A stretch of 35,267 bases of DNA from an uncultured Bacteroidota bacterium (GCA_902593075.1 CACJHA010000013.1:1-35267); one strand, 5' to 3'. Positions 8,248-17,556 are shown, numbered from the stretch's first letter. The notes: generated by a model not told the origin, from the letters alone. Made by a program: numbers and translations.

Positions 8248-9083
8248 CAATAGGTGAATTTAATTCTAATTTTCGTTCTGATTTAACTGAATTATATTCA
8301 GAGGAGGAAGTTTCCTCATTGTTTAAAATTGTTTTGGAAGAATTACTCTCTTTTGACATAACTAAATTTTATTTAAAACCGGATTATGTATTAACAAATA
8401 TTGAATTAGAAAAAATAAAAAAGTTCACAAATGAATTAAAGAGAGGTAAACCTTTTCAATACATTGTTGGAGAAACAAGATTTTATGGTTATAAATTTTA
8501 TGTTAACGATAGTGTTCTAATACCTAGGGTCGAGACAGAAGCTCTAGTGGATTGGGTTTTAAGAGAAAACAAGCAGTCAAAAACAACCGTTATTGATTTT
8601 TGTACTGGAAGTGGCTGCATTGCCGTGACTATGAAGATGAAACGAAAAAAATGGAATATTTTTGCTTTAGAAAATAGCAAAAAAGCAATCGAATTAGCTA
8701 AACGAAATTCCTCAAGGTATTATGTTAATATTAATTATATTCATGCTGATATTTTTTCGTGGAACAAATATGATGAAATTGATATTATAATATCAAATCC
8801 CCCATATGTAGTTGAAAGTCAAAAAAAATTTATGAAAGTAAATGTTTTAAATTTTGAACCAGAAAATTCAATTTTTGTTGCAGATGAAAATCCTTTAATT
8901 TTTTATAAGAGGATATTTGATATTTCAAAATTAAAATTGAAAGCTGGAGGTCTTATATATTTTGAAATAAATCCTAAATTTAAAAACCCATTAATATCTC
9001 TTTCGAAGAAATACAAATTTTCTAATTACGAATTGAAAAAAGATATTTTTAAAAGAAATAGATATATTAAATTTCAAAAATGA
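8244..9083 (+). CDS. prmC: Peptide chain release factor N5-glutamine methyltransferase PrmC
   Basis: Methylates the glutamine of the GGQ motif in release factors 1 and 2 to allow efficient termination. It has 279 residues. An N-terminal helical domain (about 1-80) is followed by a Rossmann methyltransferase domain with VLIPRVETEALVDW (91-104; family IPRPETE), SAM-binding DFCTGSGCIAV and the catalytic NPPY (185-188). FEPENSIFVADENPLIFY is the conserved region after the active site. The ATG overlaps the acetyltransferase stop by 4 bp and the end overlaps ligA by 4 bp, indicating translational coupling through all three genes. Confidence 0.95.
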   Translation: MTIGEFNSNFRSDLTELYSEEEVSSLFKIVLEELLSFDITKFYLKPDYVLTNIELEKIKKFTNELKRGKPFQYIVGETRFYGYKFYVNDSVLIPRVETEALVDWVLRENKQSKTTVIDFCTGSGCIAVTMKMKRKKWNIFALENSKKAIELAKRNSSRYYVNINYIHADIFSWNKYDEIDIIISNPPYVVESQKKFMKVNVLNFEPENSIFVADENPLIFYKRIFDISKLKLKAGGLIYFEINPKFKNPLISLSKKYKFSNYELKKDIFKRNRYIKFQK

Positions 9084-11070
9084 CCCCAGAAGAATTAATT
9101 ATAAGTTTAAGAAAAAAACTTCATAGTTATAATAACTCCTATTACAACAAAGATGTAAGTTTAATTTCTGATTTTGAATTTGATATGCTGCTGAAACAAC
9201 TAGAGGAATTAGAAAAAAATTACCCTCAGTTTTATGATGAGAATTCACCTACAGTTAGAGTAGGGGGAAAGATCACTAAAAAATTTCAAAGTTTCAATCA
9301 TAACTATCCAATGTATTCTCTAGCAAACACTTATTCAAAAGATGAAATTAAAGAATGGATTAAAAGAATTGAAAAAAAATGCGGTCATATGATTAATGAC
9401 TTTAACTGTGAATTAAAATTTGATGGAGCCTCTATTAATTTGTATTATGAAAAAGGTAAATTAAAGAGGGCATTAACCAGAGGGGATGGAATTAAAGGTG
9501 ATGATGTTACATCAAATATTAAAACAATCAAGAATATTCCTTTGATTTTAAATGGAAAATATCCTGAAAAATTTGAGATTAGAGGGGAAGTTATTTTACC
9601 AATAGATAGTTTCAATACTTTAAACAAAGAAAGAAAAGATAAAGGCCTCCCACTGTTTAGAAATCCAAGGAATACCGCTTCAGGATCTTTAAAACTTCAA
9701 GACAGCAAAGAAGTTGCCTCAAGAAAACTAAAATGCTTTTTTATTCAGTTGTTGGAGAAAATTCAAGTCTATATCATTCAGAGTTATTAGAAAAATCAAG
9801 ACAATGGGGGTTCCTTATACCAGAAAGTATGAAAAGAGTAAATTCAATAAACAAAATTTTTGATTTTATTGACTTTTGGGAAACAAAGAAGAGCGAATTA
9901 CCCTATGAAATAGATGGTATTGTTATCAAAGTTAATTCTATAAAGGTTCAAAATGAATTAGATTTTACCGCAAAAGTTCCTAGATGGGCTATTTCTTATA
10001 AATATAAAGCAGAAAGACAAAGTACTATATTAGTATCTGTTACTTATCAGGTTGGAAGAACTGGTGCTATTACACCCGTAGCTAATTTTGAGCCTATTAA
10101 TCTTTCGGGAACAATTGTTAAAAGAGCATCTCTACATAATTCAGATCAGATTGAAAAACTTGGCCTTAGAATAGGTGATTATGTATATGTTGAAAAAGGT
10201 GGAGAAATTATCCCAAAAATCGTTGGATTTGATAAACTTAGAAGGGGAAGCATTGAAAATATTATAAAATTTGTAGAAAATTGCCCAGATTGTGGTTCAA
10301 AACTAAAAAAAATAGAAGGTGAGGCACAACATTATTGTAAAGATGAAAATAACTGTAAAACTCAAATAATAGGCAAAATTCAGCACTTCGTGTCCCGAAA
10401 AGCGATGAATATTGAAAGCTTTGGAAGCGAAAGAGTTGCCTTGTTATTCAATAAAGGTGTAATTAATAATATTGCTGATATATATAAAATTGAAATCGAA
10501 AACTTAGTAAATCTAGAAGGTATGGCGGAGAAATCTGCACTAAATTTAATAGAGTCGATTAAACTATCAAAAAAACAACCATTCGAAAAAATTCTGTTTT
10601 CAATGGGAATTAGACATGTTGGAGAAACAGTTGCATCAAAATTAGCAAATCACTTTGGGTCAATTGAGAACCTAATTAATTCTAGTTATGATGATTTAAT
10701 CTCAGTAGAAGAAATAGGGGAAAAAATTGTTAATAGCATTCGTGATTATTTTAATAATTCTAAAAATTTATTAATTCTAGAAAAACTTTCAAAAGTGGGT
10801 CTTAATTTTAAGATTGATAAAAATAATGTTAGATCCAATGTCCTACATGGCAAAATTATTGTAATATCTGGCACTTTTCAAACTATGTCACGAGAAAAAA
10901 TTAAACAATTGGTTCTTGAAAATGGCGGAAAATTGTCATCCGCGGTTAATTCTAAAACAAAATTTATTATTGGCGGTCAGTCGATTGGACCAACTAAAAA
11001 TGAAAAAGCTAAGATTTTAAAAATACCTATTATCAGTGAAAAAGATTTTTTAGAAATGTTAAATACGTAA
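9080..11070 (+). CDS. ligA: NAD+-dependent DNA ligase LigA, frame interrupted by a -1 shift
   Basis: Essential NAD+-dependent ligase that seals nicks in replication and repair. The sequence holds every domain, but frame changes at 9737-9742. The first frame (9080-9790, 236 codons) carries the Ia and adenylation domains with catalytic Lys113 in ELKFDGASIN, then reads into unrelated sequence and a stop. The second frame continues exactly where the protein should: YEIDGIVIKV, a Cys4 zinc finger (Cys402, 405, 420, 426 in the joined numbering), helix-hairpin-helix repeats (about 490-570) and a C-terminal BRCT domain (about 585-663). One extra T, or a -1 slip, at the T6 run gives a 663-residue protein of normal length. 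Neither piece should ligate alone. The start overlaps prmC by 4 bp. Confidence 0.93.
9736..9743 (+). other. T6 run at the ligA frame junction (C TTT TTT A)
   Basis: In the upstream frame the codons are TGC TTT TTT ATT (residues 219-222). Re-reading the last T gives TGC TTT TTT TAT, which continues the ligase in the downstream frame. The heptamer C TTT TTT has the form of a -1 slip site with an imperfect first base. No strong downstream hairpin is visible within about 50 nt. A missing T from sequencing or mutation gives the same picture. Confidence 0.6.
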
Positions 11071-11130
11071 CATACTTAAGAACTTTTGATACGATTTATA
11101 TTTTATCTTTACCTCTAGCACAAGGTTTTA

Positions 11131-11138
11131 TAAATTTG
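11131..11138 (+). promoter_or_regulatory. -7 promoter element TAAATTTG before the DUF6913-like gene
   Basis: TAAATTTG is a perfect TAnnTTTG match, 6 nt before a GTG start at 11145. It includes the alternative TTG start at 11136, which makes that start unlikely. It sits in the 74-bp gap after ligA and so could give the downstream dapA-bamD block its own transcript. No -33 TTG at proper spacing is seen. Confidence 0.45.
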
Positions 11139-11144
11139 TATTCA

Positions 11145-11654
11145 GTGATTAAAAAATTATTTCATTTAATTAAATATAAAAACGATTTTAAGAAAAGAAT
11201 CTCTAAAAGTATTGTCACATCTGATTTTAAAATCAAAAGTGTTAGAGTCGTTATAGATAAAACTCTTCCTGTTGACGAAAATTATTTTAGAAATCTTTTA
11301 GGTGAAATAACAGATTCAAAAATTTATTTCACTTTTATTAAGTTTTCTAATTCAAATGAAAATATTTTAATTGAAAAACATTGTTATAATAAGAATCACA
11401 TTAATTTCTTTGGAAACTTTACAGAAAAACTTGCAAATGCATGTAAAAGAAAAGTAGATTTACAAATTAATTTTTTTAACAATGATAATTTGTATTTAAA
11501 ATGGATAGCAATCAAAAGTGAATATAAATTAAGTTTTGGTTTTAAGAAAACAGATATTAGAATTAATGATGTTATTTTTGATTTCCTTCCGCTACAAAAG
11601 GATACTTTCAAAAATGAATTCAGAAAATATATTAGAGTATTAAAAACAATATAG
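11145..11654 (+). CDS. Conserved hypothetical protein, DUF6913-like
   Basis: Function unknown. The predicted product is 169 residues, basic and rich in Lys/Asn/Phe, without a signal peptide or membrane segment, so probably cytoplasmic. A gene of this size and character lies between ligA and dapA in flavobacteria, and I believe it is the family called DUF6913, though that is from memory of gene order and not a search. I see no catalytic motif; the body looks alpha/beta (SVRVVIDKTLP, SKIYFTFIKF, VDLQINFF, WIAIKSEYKLSFGF). I prefer the GTG at 11145 over the TTG at 11136 because the latter lies within a -7 promoter element. It ends 1 bp before dapA. Confidence 0.75.
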   Translation: MIKKLFHLIKYKNDFKKRISKSIVTSDFKIKSVRVVIDKTLPVDENYFRNLLGEITDSKIYFTFIKFSNSNENILIEKHCYNKNHINFFGNFTEKLANACKRKVDLQINFFNNDNLYLKWIAIKSEYKLSFGFKKTDIRINDVIFDFLPLQKDTFKNEFRKYIRVLKTI

Positions 11655-11655
11655 T

Positions 11656-12546
11656 TTGGATTTTTTAAAAGGTACAGGGGTTGCAATAATTACCCCATTC
11701 AAAAAGAATGGAGAAATAGACTTCAATGCATACGAGATGTTGATAGATTTTTACATTAATAATGGTATAAGTTATTTGGTTATTCTTGGAACGACGGGAG
11801 AGTCACATAGTATTTCTTTCGATGAAAAAGTCAAAATTCTTAAAAGTGTAGTTAAATTTAATAAGGGAAGATTACCTCTTATTGTTGGTTTTGGCTCCAA
11901 TAATACTCAAAAACTGGTCAATGAATTTTCGAATTTTGAATTGGAAAATTTCAGTGCTGTTTTATCAGTATGCCCTTATTATAACAAGCCTTCTCAGGTT
12001 GGACTATATGAGCATTTTTTTTATGTTTCAAAAGCTTCACCTATTCCACTGATTTTATATGATGTTCCTTCAAGGACAGGAATATCAATATCCAATCAAA
12101 CTATTCTTAAATTATTAGAAAAATGTGACAATATAATTGGAATTAAAGATGCTACCGGCGACATAAAAAAAGGGATAGATTTAATAAAAAACACTCCAAA
12201 AAGTTTCAATGTAATTTCAGGAGATGATTTTACTGCACTTGATTTAGTTTTAAATGGAGGTTCCGGAGTTATAAGTGTTGTAGCAGGTGCGTTTCCTAGA
12301 GAATTTTCTAAAATCATAACCCTAGCAAAAGAAAGAAAAATACAAGAGGCAAAAGTTCAGTTCAAAAAGATGAAAAATATTATTAATCTTTTATTTAAAG
12401 ATGGAAACCCTTCAGGAATCAAAGCTTTAATTTCAATAAAAGGTTTTTGTGAAAATATTCTGAGACTTCCTCTGACTCCAGTTGATAAAAGTTTGTATGA
12501 GGATATAAAAGAAAACATAAAGATTTTTGAGAAAAATATATTGTAA
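11656..12546 (+). CDS. dapA: 4-Hydroxy-tetrahydrodipicolinate synthase
   Basis: First committed enzyme of lysine/diaminopimelate synthesis: condenses pyruvate with aspartate semialdehyde. It is a cytoplasmic TIM barrel of 296 residues. LGTTGES (44-50) is the substrate loop, VCPYYNKPSQ follows, Tyr135 in LYDVPSRTG is the catalytic tyrosine, and Lys164 in IGIKDATGD forms the Schiff base. GDDFTALDLVLNGGSGVISV is the conserved strand after it. The start is TTG at 11656: MDFLKGTGVAIITPF aligns with the normal N-terminus and no in-frame ATG precedes the first strand. It lies 1 bp after the DUF6913-like gene; dapF of the same pathway is at 1246. Confidence 0.97.
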   Translation: MDFLKGTGVAIITPFKKNGEIDFNAYEMLIDFYINNGISYLVILGTTGESHSISFDEKVKILKSVVKFNKGRLPLIVGFGSNNTQKLVNEFSNFELENFSAVLSVCPYYNKPSQVGLYEHFFYVSKASPIPLILYDVPSRTGISISNQTILKLLEKCDNIIGIKDATGDIKKGIDLIKNTPKSFNVISGDDFTALDLVLNGGSGVISVVAGAFPREFSKIITLAKERKIQEAKVQFKKMKNIINLLFKDGNPSGIKALISIKGFCENILRLPLTPVDKSLYEDIKENIKIFEKNIL

Positions 12547-12590
12547 AAGTTCACACAAATTAACCTTTTTATTTTCTTATCTTATTTGGT

Positions 12591-12598
12591 TAACTTTG
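12591..12598 (+). promoter_or_regulatory. -7 promoter element TAACTTTG touching the bamD start
   Basis: TAACTTTG fits TAnnTTTG perfectly and ends only 3 nt before the bamD ATG at 12602. If it is a promoter, the start codon would be at or next to the first transcribed base. It also argues that the upstream part of the open frame (12527-12601) is not translated. Confidence 0.4.
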
Positions 12599-12601
12599 TG
12601 G

Positions 12602-13414
12602 ATGTTTTTTTTTAATCGAATAGTAAAATGTTTTTTGATAAGTATATTTGTATTTTCTTGTAATAGTTATCAAAAGATGCTAAACAGTAAAGAAAATGCT
12701 CCTAAATTAAAAGCAGCTCAAAAATATTATGAAAATGGTGAATACAGAAGAGCCAATCGTCTTTACGAGCAAATTGTTCCATCATACAGAGGGAAACCAC
12801 AAGCTCAAAGGTTAGTTTATTTTTTTGCTAATTCACACTATCAGTTAGGTAATTATTATTTGGCTGCTTACCAATTTGAGAGTTTTGTAAAATCTTTTCC
12901 TAAAAGTGAAAAATTAGATGAAGTGAATTTTATGATTGCAAAATGCTACTATATGTTGTCCCCAATTTACAGTCTAGATCAAGAAAACACCAATCAAGCA
13001 ATGGAGAAATTGCAAATTTTTATTGATAACTATCCCAATTCAAATTATTTGTCAGACGCGAATAATTTTATAAGTGAACTTCAAGTTAAACTTGAAAAAA
13101 AGGACTTTGAAATATCAAAACAATATTATACCATTCGTGATTATAAAGCAGCGATAAGTTCTTTAGATAATTTTATTTCAAATTTTCCTGGAACTCCTTT
13201 TAGAGAAAATGCACTTTATTATAAGTTCATATCTCAGTATGAAATAGCCACTAACAGTGTACCAAGTAAAAAACTTGAAAGATTGGAAGGAGCTAAAGAA
13301 ACTTATGATGCAATTTTAAGATATTATCCTGAAACACTTTTTATGGAAGATATTTCAGAAAAAGTTGAAGATATAAATGAACAAATAAAATCAATTAAAA
13401 AGATTAACACATAA
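12602..13414 (+). CDS. bamD: Outer membrane assembly lipoprotein BamD
   Basis: Lipoprotein of the BAM complex that inserts beta-barrel proteins into the outer membrane. From the ATG at 12602 it has 270 residues. Residues 1-20 are a signal peptide with lipobox VFSC (Cys20). The rest is a set of TPR-like helical repeats: LKAAQKYYENGEYRRANRLY, YFFANSHYQLGNYYLAAYQF with FVKSFPKSE, ending each repeat with the F-P/Y-P turn typical of BamD (NYPNS, NFPGT, YYPET). The frame is open 75 bp further upstream but that would add a non-signal stretch; the lipobox and the promoter-like element before 12602 decide the start. rpoZ follows after 10 bp, as in other flavobacteria. Confidence 0.93.
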   Translation: MFFFNRIVKCFLISIFVFSCNSYQKMLNSKENAPKLKAAQKYYENGEYRRANRLYEQIVPSYRGKPQAQRLVYFFANSHYQLGNYYLAAYQFESFVKSFPKSEKLDEVNFMIAKCYYMLSPIYSLDQENTNQAMEKLQIFIDNYPNSNYLSDANNFISELQVKLEKKDFEISKQYYTIRDYKAAISSLDNFISNFPGTPFRENALYYKFISQYEIATNSVPSKKLERLEGAKETYDAILRYYPETLFMEDISEKVEDINEQIKSIKKINT

Positions 13415-13424
13415 ATTTTAAAAA

Positions 13425-13751
13425 ATGACTAAATATAGAGAATCAAAAGCCCCAGTAACAACATCGACTTATAATAGAAATGAAATAGAAAAAGGAGTTG
13501 ACAATATTTATGAAGCTATTTCAATTATTTCTAAAAGATCAGCTCAAATAAATATTGATATCAGAAAAGAATTACATGAAAAATTGGATGAATTCGCTAC
13601 TCACAACGACAGTTTAGAGGAAATTTTTGAAAACAAAGAGCAGATTGAGGTATCAAAATTTTACGAGAGTCTACCTAAACCTCATGCTTTAGCTATAGAG
13701 GAATGGTTTAAAAATAAAGTTTATCATAGGAATACTGATGAAGAAGTTTAA
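13425..13751 (+). CDS. rpoZ: DNA-directed RNA polymerase omega subunit, Bacteroidota type
   Basis: Small subunit that helps assemble RNA polymerase around beta-prime. It has 108 residues. NIYEAISIISKRSAQIN (about 27-43) is the omega core helix (family N-x-Y-E-A-x-x-I-x-x-x-R-A-x-Q-I), followed by the Bacteroidota extension DSLEEIFENKEQIEVSKFYE and SLPKPHALAIEEW. That C-terminal part is highly conserved in flavobacteria and makes the assignment firm although the protein differs from the proteobacterial form. It lies between bamD (10-bp gap) and coaBC, whose ATG shares a base with the rpoZ stop (TAATG). Confidence 0.92.
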   Translation: MTKYRESKAPVTTSTYNRNEIEKGVDNIYEAISIISKRSAQINIDIRKELHEKLDEFATHNDSLEEIFENKEQIEVSKFYESLPKPHALAIEEWFKNKVYHRNTDEEV

Positions 13752-14959
13752 TGCTTGCACTTCAAGGTAAAAAAATACTTTTAGGTGTTTCTGGAAGTAT
13801 TGCTGCATACAAATCCCCCATATTAGTTAGATTACTAATTAAAAGTGGAGCAGATGTTAAAGTTGTGTTGACCCCTAGTGCATTAGATTTTGTAACTCCT
13901 ACAACACTTTCAACACTATCCAAGAATCCAGTCAATTCATCTTTTACAGAGATAAAAGATGAAGAGGATAATCCCGAATGGAATAATCATGTGGAACTAT
14001 CTCTATGGGCTGATTTTATGATTATAGCTCCAGCAACCTCAAATACCATATCATCGATGGCATCTGCAAGATGTAATAACTTGTTACTAGCCTGTTATTT
14101 GTCAGCTAAATGTCCAGTTTTTGTTGCCCCATCTATGGATTTAGACATGTATAAGCATCCAGGTAATCAGGAAAATCTAACTAAATTAGAAAGTTTTGGA
14201 AATATAATTTTAGAATCTGAAACTGGTTATTTAGCTAGTGGTTTAAAAGGTAAGGGAAGGATGATGGAACCCTCAAATATAATTAAACGTATAGTTGAAA
14301 ACATAAAAAACGAATTCCCGCTCAAAGGAAAAAACATACTTATATCTGCAGGTCCTACATATGAAAAAATTGATCCAGTTAGGTTTATTGGTAATTTTTC
14401 TTCTGGAAAAATGGGCTTTTCATTAGCTGAAGCTGCAGCTAATCTTGGTGCAAAAGTTACTCTAATATCTGGTCCCTCCTCATTAAAAATTTTAAACAAC
14501 TCCATTAATCTGATAAATGTTGTTTCAGCTAATGAAATGTATAATGAAATTTTAAAGTATTTTTTTAATATAGATATTTTTATATCTGCTGCTGCTGTTT
14601 CTGATTTTATTCCAAATGAGTTTCATCATTTAAAAATTAAAAAAAGCCAAAAATTAAACGAAATTTCACTTAAGGAAAATATAGATATACTCTTCAATTT
14701 AGGTAAAATTAAAACAAATCAATACTTAGTTGGTTTTGCACTGGAGTCAAATGATGGGGATAAAAATGCTTACAACAAATTAATAAATAAAAATTTAGAT
14801 GCAATTTTTCTAAATATTTTAAGTGATAAACAAAATATTTTTAATTCAGATTATAATCATGGGAAGTACATAACCAGAAAAAAATCTATATCATTTAAAT
14901 TAACCACAAAATTAGATTTATCATACAAAATATTTGAGCAAATAATAAATGATTCATGA
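13751..14959 (+). CDS. coaBC: Bifunctional phosphopantothenoylcysteine decarboxylase/synthetase
   Basis: Joins cysteine to phosphopantothenate and decarboxylates the product to 4'-phosphopantetheine, two middle steps of CoA synthesis; FMN-dependent and cytoplasmic. It has 402 residues. The N-terminal CoaC flavoprotein domain (1-180) has GVSGSIAAYKSP, catalytic His in WNNHVELS, and APATSNTISSMA; the substrate-clamp motif is APSMDLDMY, a flavobacterial form of PxMNxxMW. The C-terminal CoaB domain begins near LKGKNILISAGPTYEKIDPVRF and has SSGKMGFSLAEAA, ISAAAVSDF and the catalytic lysine region LKIKK. It overlaps DUF4835 by 4 bp. coaE lies 4.4 kb downstream in the same block. Confidence 0.97.
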   Translation: MLALQGKKILLGVSGSIAAYKSPILVRLLIKSGADVKVVLTPSALDFVTPTTLSTLSKNPVNSSFTEIKDEEDNPEWNNHVELSLWADFMIIAPATSNTISSMASARCNNLLLACYLSAKCPVFVAPSMDLDMYKHPGNQENLTKLESFGNIILESETGYLASGLKGKGRMMEPSNIIKRIVENIKNEFPLKGKNILISAGPTYEKIDPVRFIGNFSSGKMGFSLAEAAANLGAKVTLISGPSSLKILNNSINLINVVSANEMYNEILKYFFNIDIFISAAAVSDFIPNEFHHLKIKKSQKLNEISLKENIDILFNLGKIKTNQYLVGFALESNDGDKNAYNKLINKNLDAIFLNILSDKQNIFNSDYNHGKYITRKKSISFKLTTKLDLSYKIFEQIINDS

Positions 14960-15837
14960 AACAAATTTTATTCCTTCTTTTAATATTTAACTTAAAATTA
15001 TTCAGTCAAACTGTTAATTGTAATTTTGTACTCAATTCAGACTTTGTAGATCAAACAAATCAACAAGTTTTTTCAACTTTGGAAAAGTCTGTTAATGAGT
15101 TTATGAACAGTAATCTTTGGAATGATAAATCTTTAGAGGCACATCAGAGAGTTAAGTTTAATTTAATTTTGAACCTTAATTCATATGTAGGATCAAATTT
15201 TACTGGTACATTACAGGTTCAAGTTGAGAGGCCAATATATGAATCAACTTATTTAACTCCAATTTTTAATTTTTTGGACAAAGATATTTCTTTTCAATAT
15301 GACGAATATCAACCATTGTTCTATAATCCCGTTAGTTTTGAATCCAATTTAATTTCAATTCTTAGTTTTTATGTGTATGTAGCGATGGGAATGGAAGCAG
15401 ATACATTTAGGATTAATAGTGGTACTACTTTTTTTAAAGAGGCTCAAAAAATTGTTTCACTTGCGCAACAGAATAACATTAAGGGTTGGAATCAAAGTGA
15501 CGGAACAAGAAACAGATTTTGGTTAGTTGACACACTATTATCAAATACTTTTAGAGAATATAGAACCGTTCAATATGAGTATCACAGGAGAGGAATGGAT
15601 TTTATGACAACTGATTTAATAAAGGCAAAAAAAGGAGTTTTATTTTCTTTAGAAAAATTTTTACCCTTGTATAAACGTAGACCAAATGCTTTTTTAATTC
15701 AAACTTTTTTTGATGCAAAATCGGACGAAATTGTTGATATTTTTTCTCAAGGCCCTGAAATTGAAATAAAACAAACTTTAAAAACATTAAATAGGGTTGC
15801 TCCATACTTTGGTCCAAAATGGAAAAAAATTAGATAA
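14956..15837 (+). CDS. DUF4835 family secreted protein (annotated PorD-like in some flavobacteria)
   Basis: Predicted periplasmic or outer-membrane-associated protein of 293 residues. It starts with a clear signal peptide (about 1-17, cleaved near LFS-QT). The mature part has a repeated beta-rich opening (VKFNLILNLNSYVG, FTGTLQVQVERPIY, NPVSFESNLISILSFYVYV) and a helical C-terminal half with YRTVQYEYHRRGMDFM and LFSLEKFLPLYKRRPNAF. It occupies the place between coaBC and recN where flavobacteria carry DUF4835. As I recall, this family has been linked by name to the type IX secretion system (PorD); nothing in the sequence alone proves that role. The ATG overlaps the coaBC stop by 4 bp (ATGA). 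Confidence 0.82.
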   Translation: MKQILFLLLIFNLKLFSQTVNCNFVLNSDFVDQTNQQVFSTLEKSVNEFMNSNLWNDKSLEAHQRVKFNLILNLNSYVGSNFTGTLQVQVERPIYESTYLTPIFNFLDKDISFQYDEYQPLFYNPVSFESNLISILSFYVYVAMGMEADTFRINSGTTFFKEAQKIVSLAQQNNIKGWNQSDGTRNRFWLVDTLLSNTFREYRTVQYEYHRRGMDFMTTDLIKAKKGVLFSLEKFLPLYKRRPNAFLIQTFFDAKSDEIVDIFSQGPEIEIKQTLKTLNRVAPYFGPKWKKIR

Positions 15838-15904
15838 AAAATTTTTAAAAAGTAATAGTAAACATTGATTTAATTTTAACGATATTTAAATAAATAAAAG
15901 CGAT

Positions 15905-17554
15905 TTGTTAAAAGAGATAACTATTTCAAACTATGCTTTGATTGATTATTTGAAGGTTGACTTATCTAAAGGATTTACTTCTATCACTGGGGAAACTGGA
16001 GCTGGAAAATCAATACTTTTAGGAGGCCTGTCTCTTGCATTAGGGAAAAGAGCAGAGCCAAATTTTGTGAAGGATAAAACAAAAAAATGTTTTGTTGATT
16101 TACTATTCTCAATAAAGAATCTTGATTTAAAAAATCTTTTTAGTTCATTAGATCTAGATTATGATTCCTTAACAACAATTAGAAGAGAAATTATCCCTTC
16201 CGGAAAATCAAGAGCTTTTATTAACGATACTCCAGTTAATTTAGAAATATTACAAAAACTTTCATTTGAACTTATTGATATTCACTCACAATTTCAAAAC
16301 CATTTCATCATCAAAGAAGAATATCAAATTGATATTTTAGACTTACTAGCAAAAAATCAAAATTTAATTGAGAAATACACTTTGAACTTTTCTTATTTTA
16401 AAGAAGTTAAAAATAAAATAGATAAACTCGAGTCATCAAGATTTAATATGAATCAAGAAAAAGACTATAATACTCATCTATTGAATGAAATAAAGACTAT
16501 CGATCTTAGTGATTCTCTAGATTCAATGGAGCAAACATTAAATAAACTAAGTAATTCTGAAGAAATAAACACGACTTTTAATCAGATTTCAAATATTTTA
16601 CAAAACGAAGAAAATGGAATTAATATAAAATTAAATGAAGTTAGAGCTTCATTAAAAAAAATAACCAATATTTCTAATGAATATAAAAGAATATTTGATA
16701 GAATTGAGAGTGTTATTATTGAATTAGATGATATAATTAGGGATGTCAGGGATGAAAATGACATTATTGAATTCAATCCTGAAATGAAAGAAATTTTAAA
16801 TGAAAAATTGGAAAAAATATATTCACTATTCAGGAAGCATGAGATAAATAAATTAGATGATTTAATGTTAATTAAAGAGAAATTAGAAAAAAAGGTTTCA
16901 GAAACTGAAAATCTTGATGTTACAATAGATGACGAAAAAAAAAAGTTAGTTGAAATAGAATTAACACTTAATGAATTATCAAAAAAAATTAGACAAAATA
17001 GAAAAAACGTCATACCCCTTTTAAAAAGTCAAATGGAAAAATTACTTAAAGAAATGGGAATGATAAACACTTTCTTTAAAATTGAATTACATGATTCTGA
17101 TATTTTTTTAAAAAAAGGAAAAGACAAGTTGGAATTTAATTTTTCTGCAAATAAAGGTGCCCCACTTGGTCCTATGAGTAAAACCGCATCTGGAGGAGAG
17201 TTATCAAGAATTATGCTTGCTTTAAAATCTATTTTATCCAATTATAAAAACCTTCCAACAATTATTTTTGACGAAATTGATACCGGCGTGTCAGGTGAAA
17301 TAGCGAACAGTATAGGGCGAATTATGAAAAATATGGCAATGAACATGCAGGTGATTTCAATTACACACTTACCACAGGTCGCTGCAAAAGCAAACAATCA
17401 TTTGAAAGTTTTTAAGACAATAAAAAATGAAAAAACATCTACAGAACTTAAAAATTTAAATTTTAAAGAAAGGGTATCAGAAATTGCAGAAATGTTATCT
17501 GGAGATGAATCTGCGGTGAGTGCTTATGATTTGGCAAAAGAATTACTTAATTAA
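15905..17554 (+). CDS. recN: DNA repair protein RecN
   Basis: SMC-like ATPase used in double-strand-break repair. It has 549 residues. The N-terminal ATPase half holds Walker A TGETGAGKS (28-36), then SGKSRAFINDTPV. The middle (about 150-380) is a long antiparallel coiled coil rich in Lys/Glu/Ile/Leu. The C-terminal half has the ABC signature SGGELSR (429-435), Walker B TIIFDEIDTGVSG (452-464) and the H-loop ITHLPQVA. The start is TTG at 15905: MLKEITISNYALID gives the normal family N-terminus and no ATG is available. The 67-bp gap upstream has no perfect promoter element. fabI follows after 22 bp. Confidence 0.96.
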   Translation: MLKEITISNYALIDYLKVDLSKGFTSITGETGAGKSILLGGLSLALGKRAEPNFVKDKTKKCFVDLLFSIKNLDLKNLFSSLDLDYDSLTTIRREIIPSGKSRAFINDTPVNLEILQKLSFELIDIHSQFQNHFIIKEEYQIDILDLLAKNQNLIEKYTLNFSYFKEVKNKIDKLESSRFNMNQEKDYNTHLLNEIKTIDLSDSLDSMEQTLNKLSNSEEINTTFNQISNILQNEENGINIKLNEVRASLKKITNISNEYKRIFDRIESVIIELDDIIRDVRDENDIIEFNPEMKEILNEKLEKIYSLFRKHEINKLDDLMLIKEKLEKKVSETENLDVTIDDEKKKLVEIELTLNELSKKIRQNRKNVIPLLKSQMEKLLKEMGMINTFFKIELHDSDIFLKKGKDKLEFNFSANKGAPLGPMSKTASGGELSRIMLALKSILSNYKNLPTIIFDEIDTGVSGEIANSIGRIMKNMAMNMQVISITHLPQVAAKANNHLKVFKTIKNEKTSTELKNLNFKERVSEIAEMLSGDESAVSAYDLAKELLN

Positions 17555-17556
17555 CT

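Noticed and set aside
12527-12601. Extended N-terminus of BamD
   Set aside because: The extension precedes a normal lipoprotein signal and overlaps both the dapA end and a -7 promoter element; the ATG at 12602 gives a proper signal peptide.
16582-17013. 143-codon open frame antisense to recN
   Set aside because: It mirrors the Lys/Glu-rich coiled coil of RecN, giving a Phe/Ser/Ile-rich sequence without domain signals; no promoter or conserved start.
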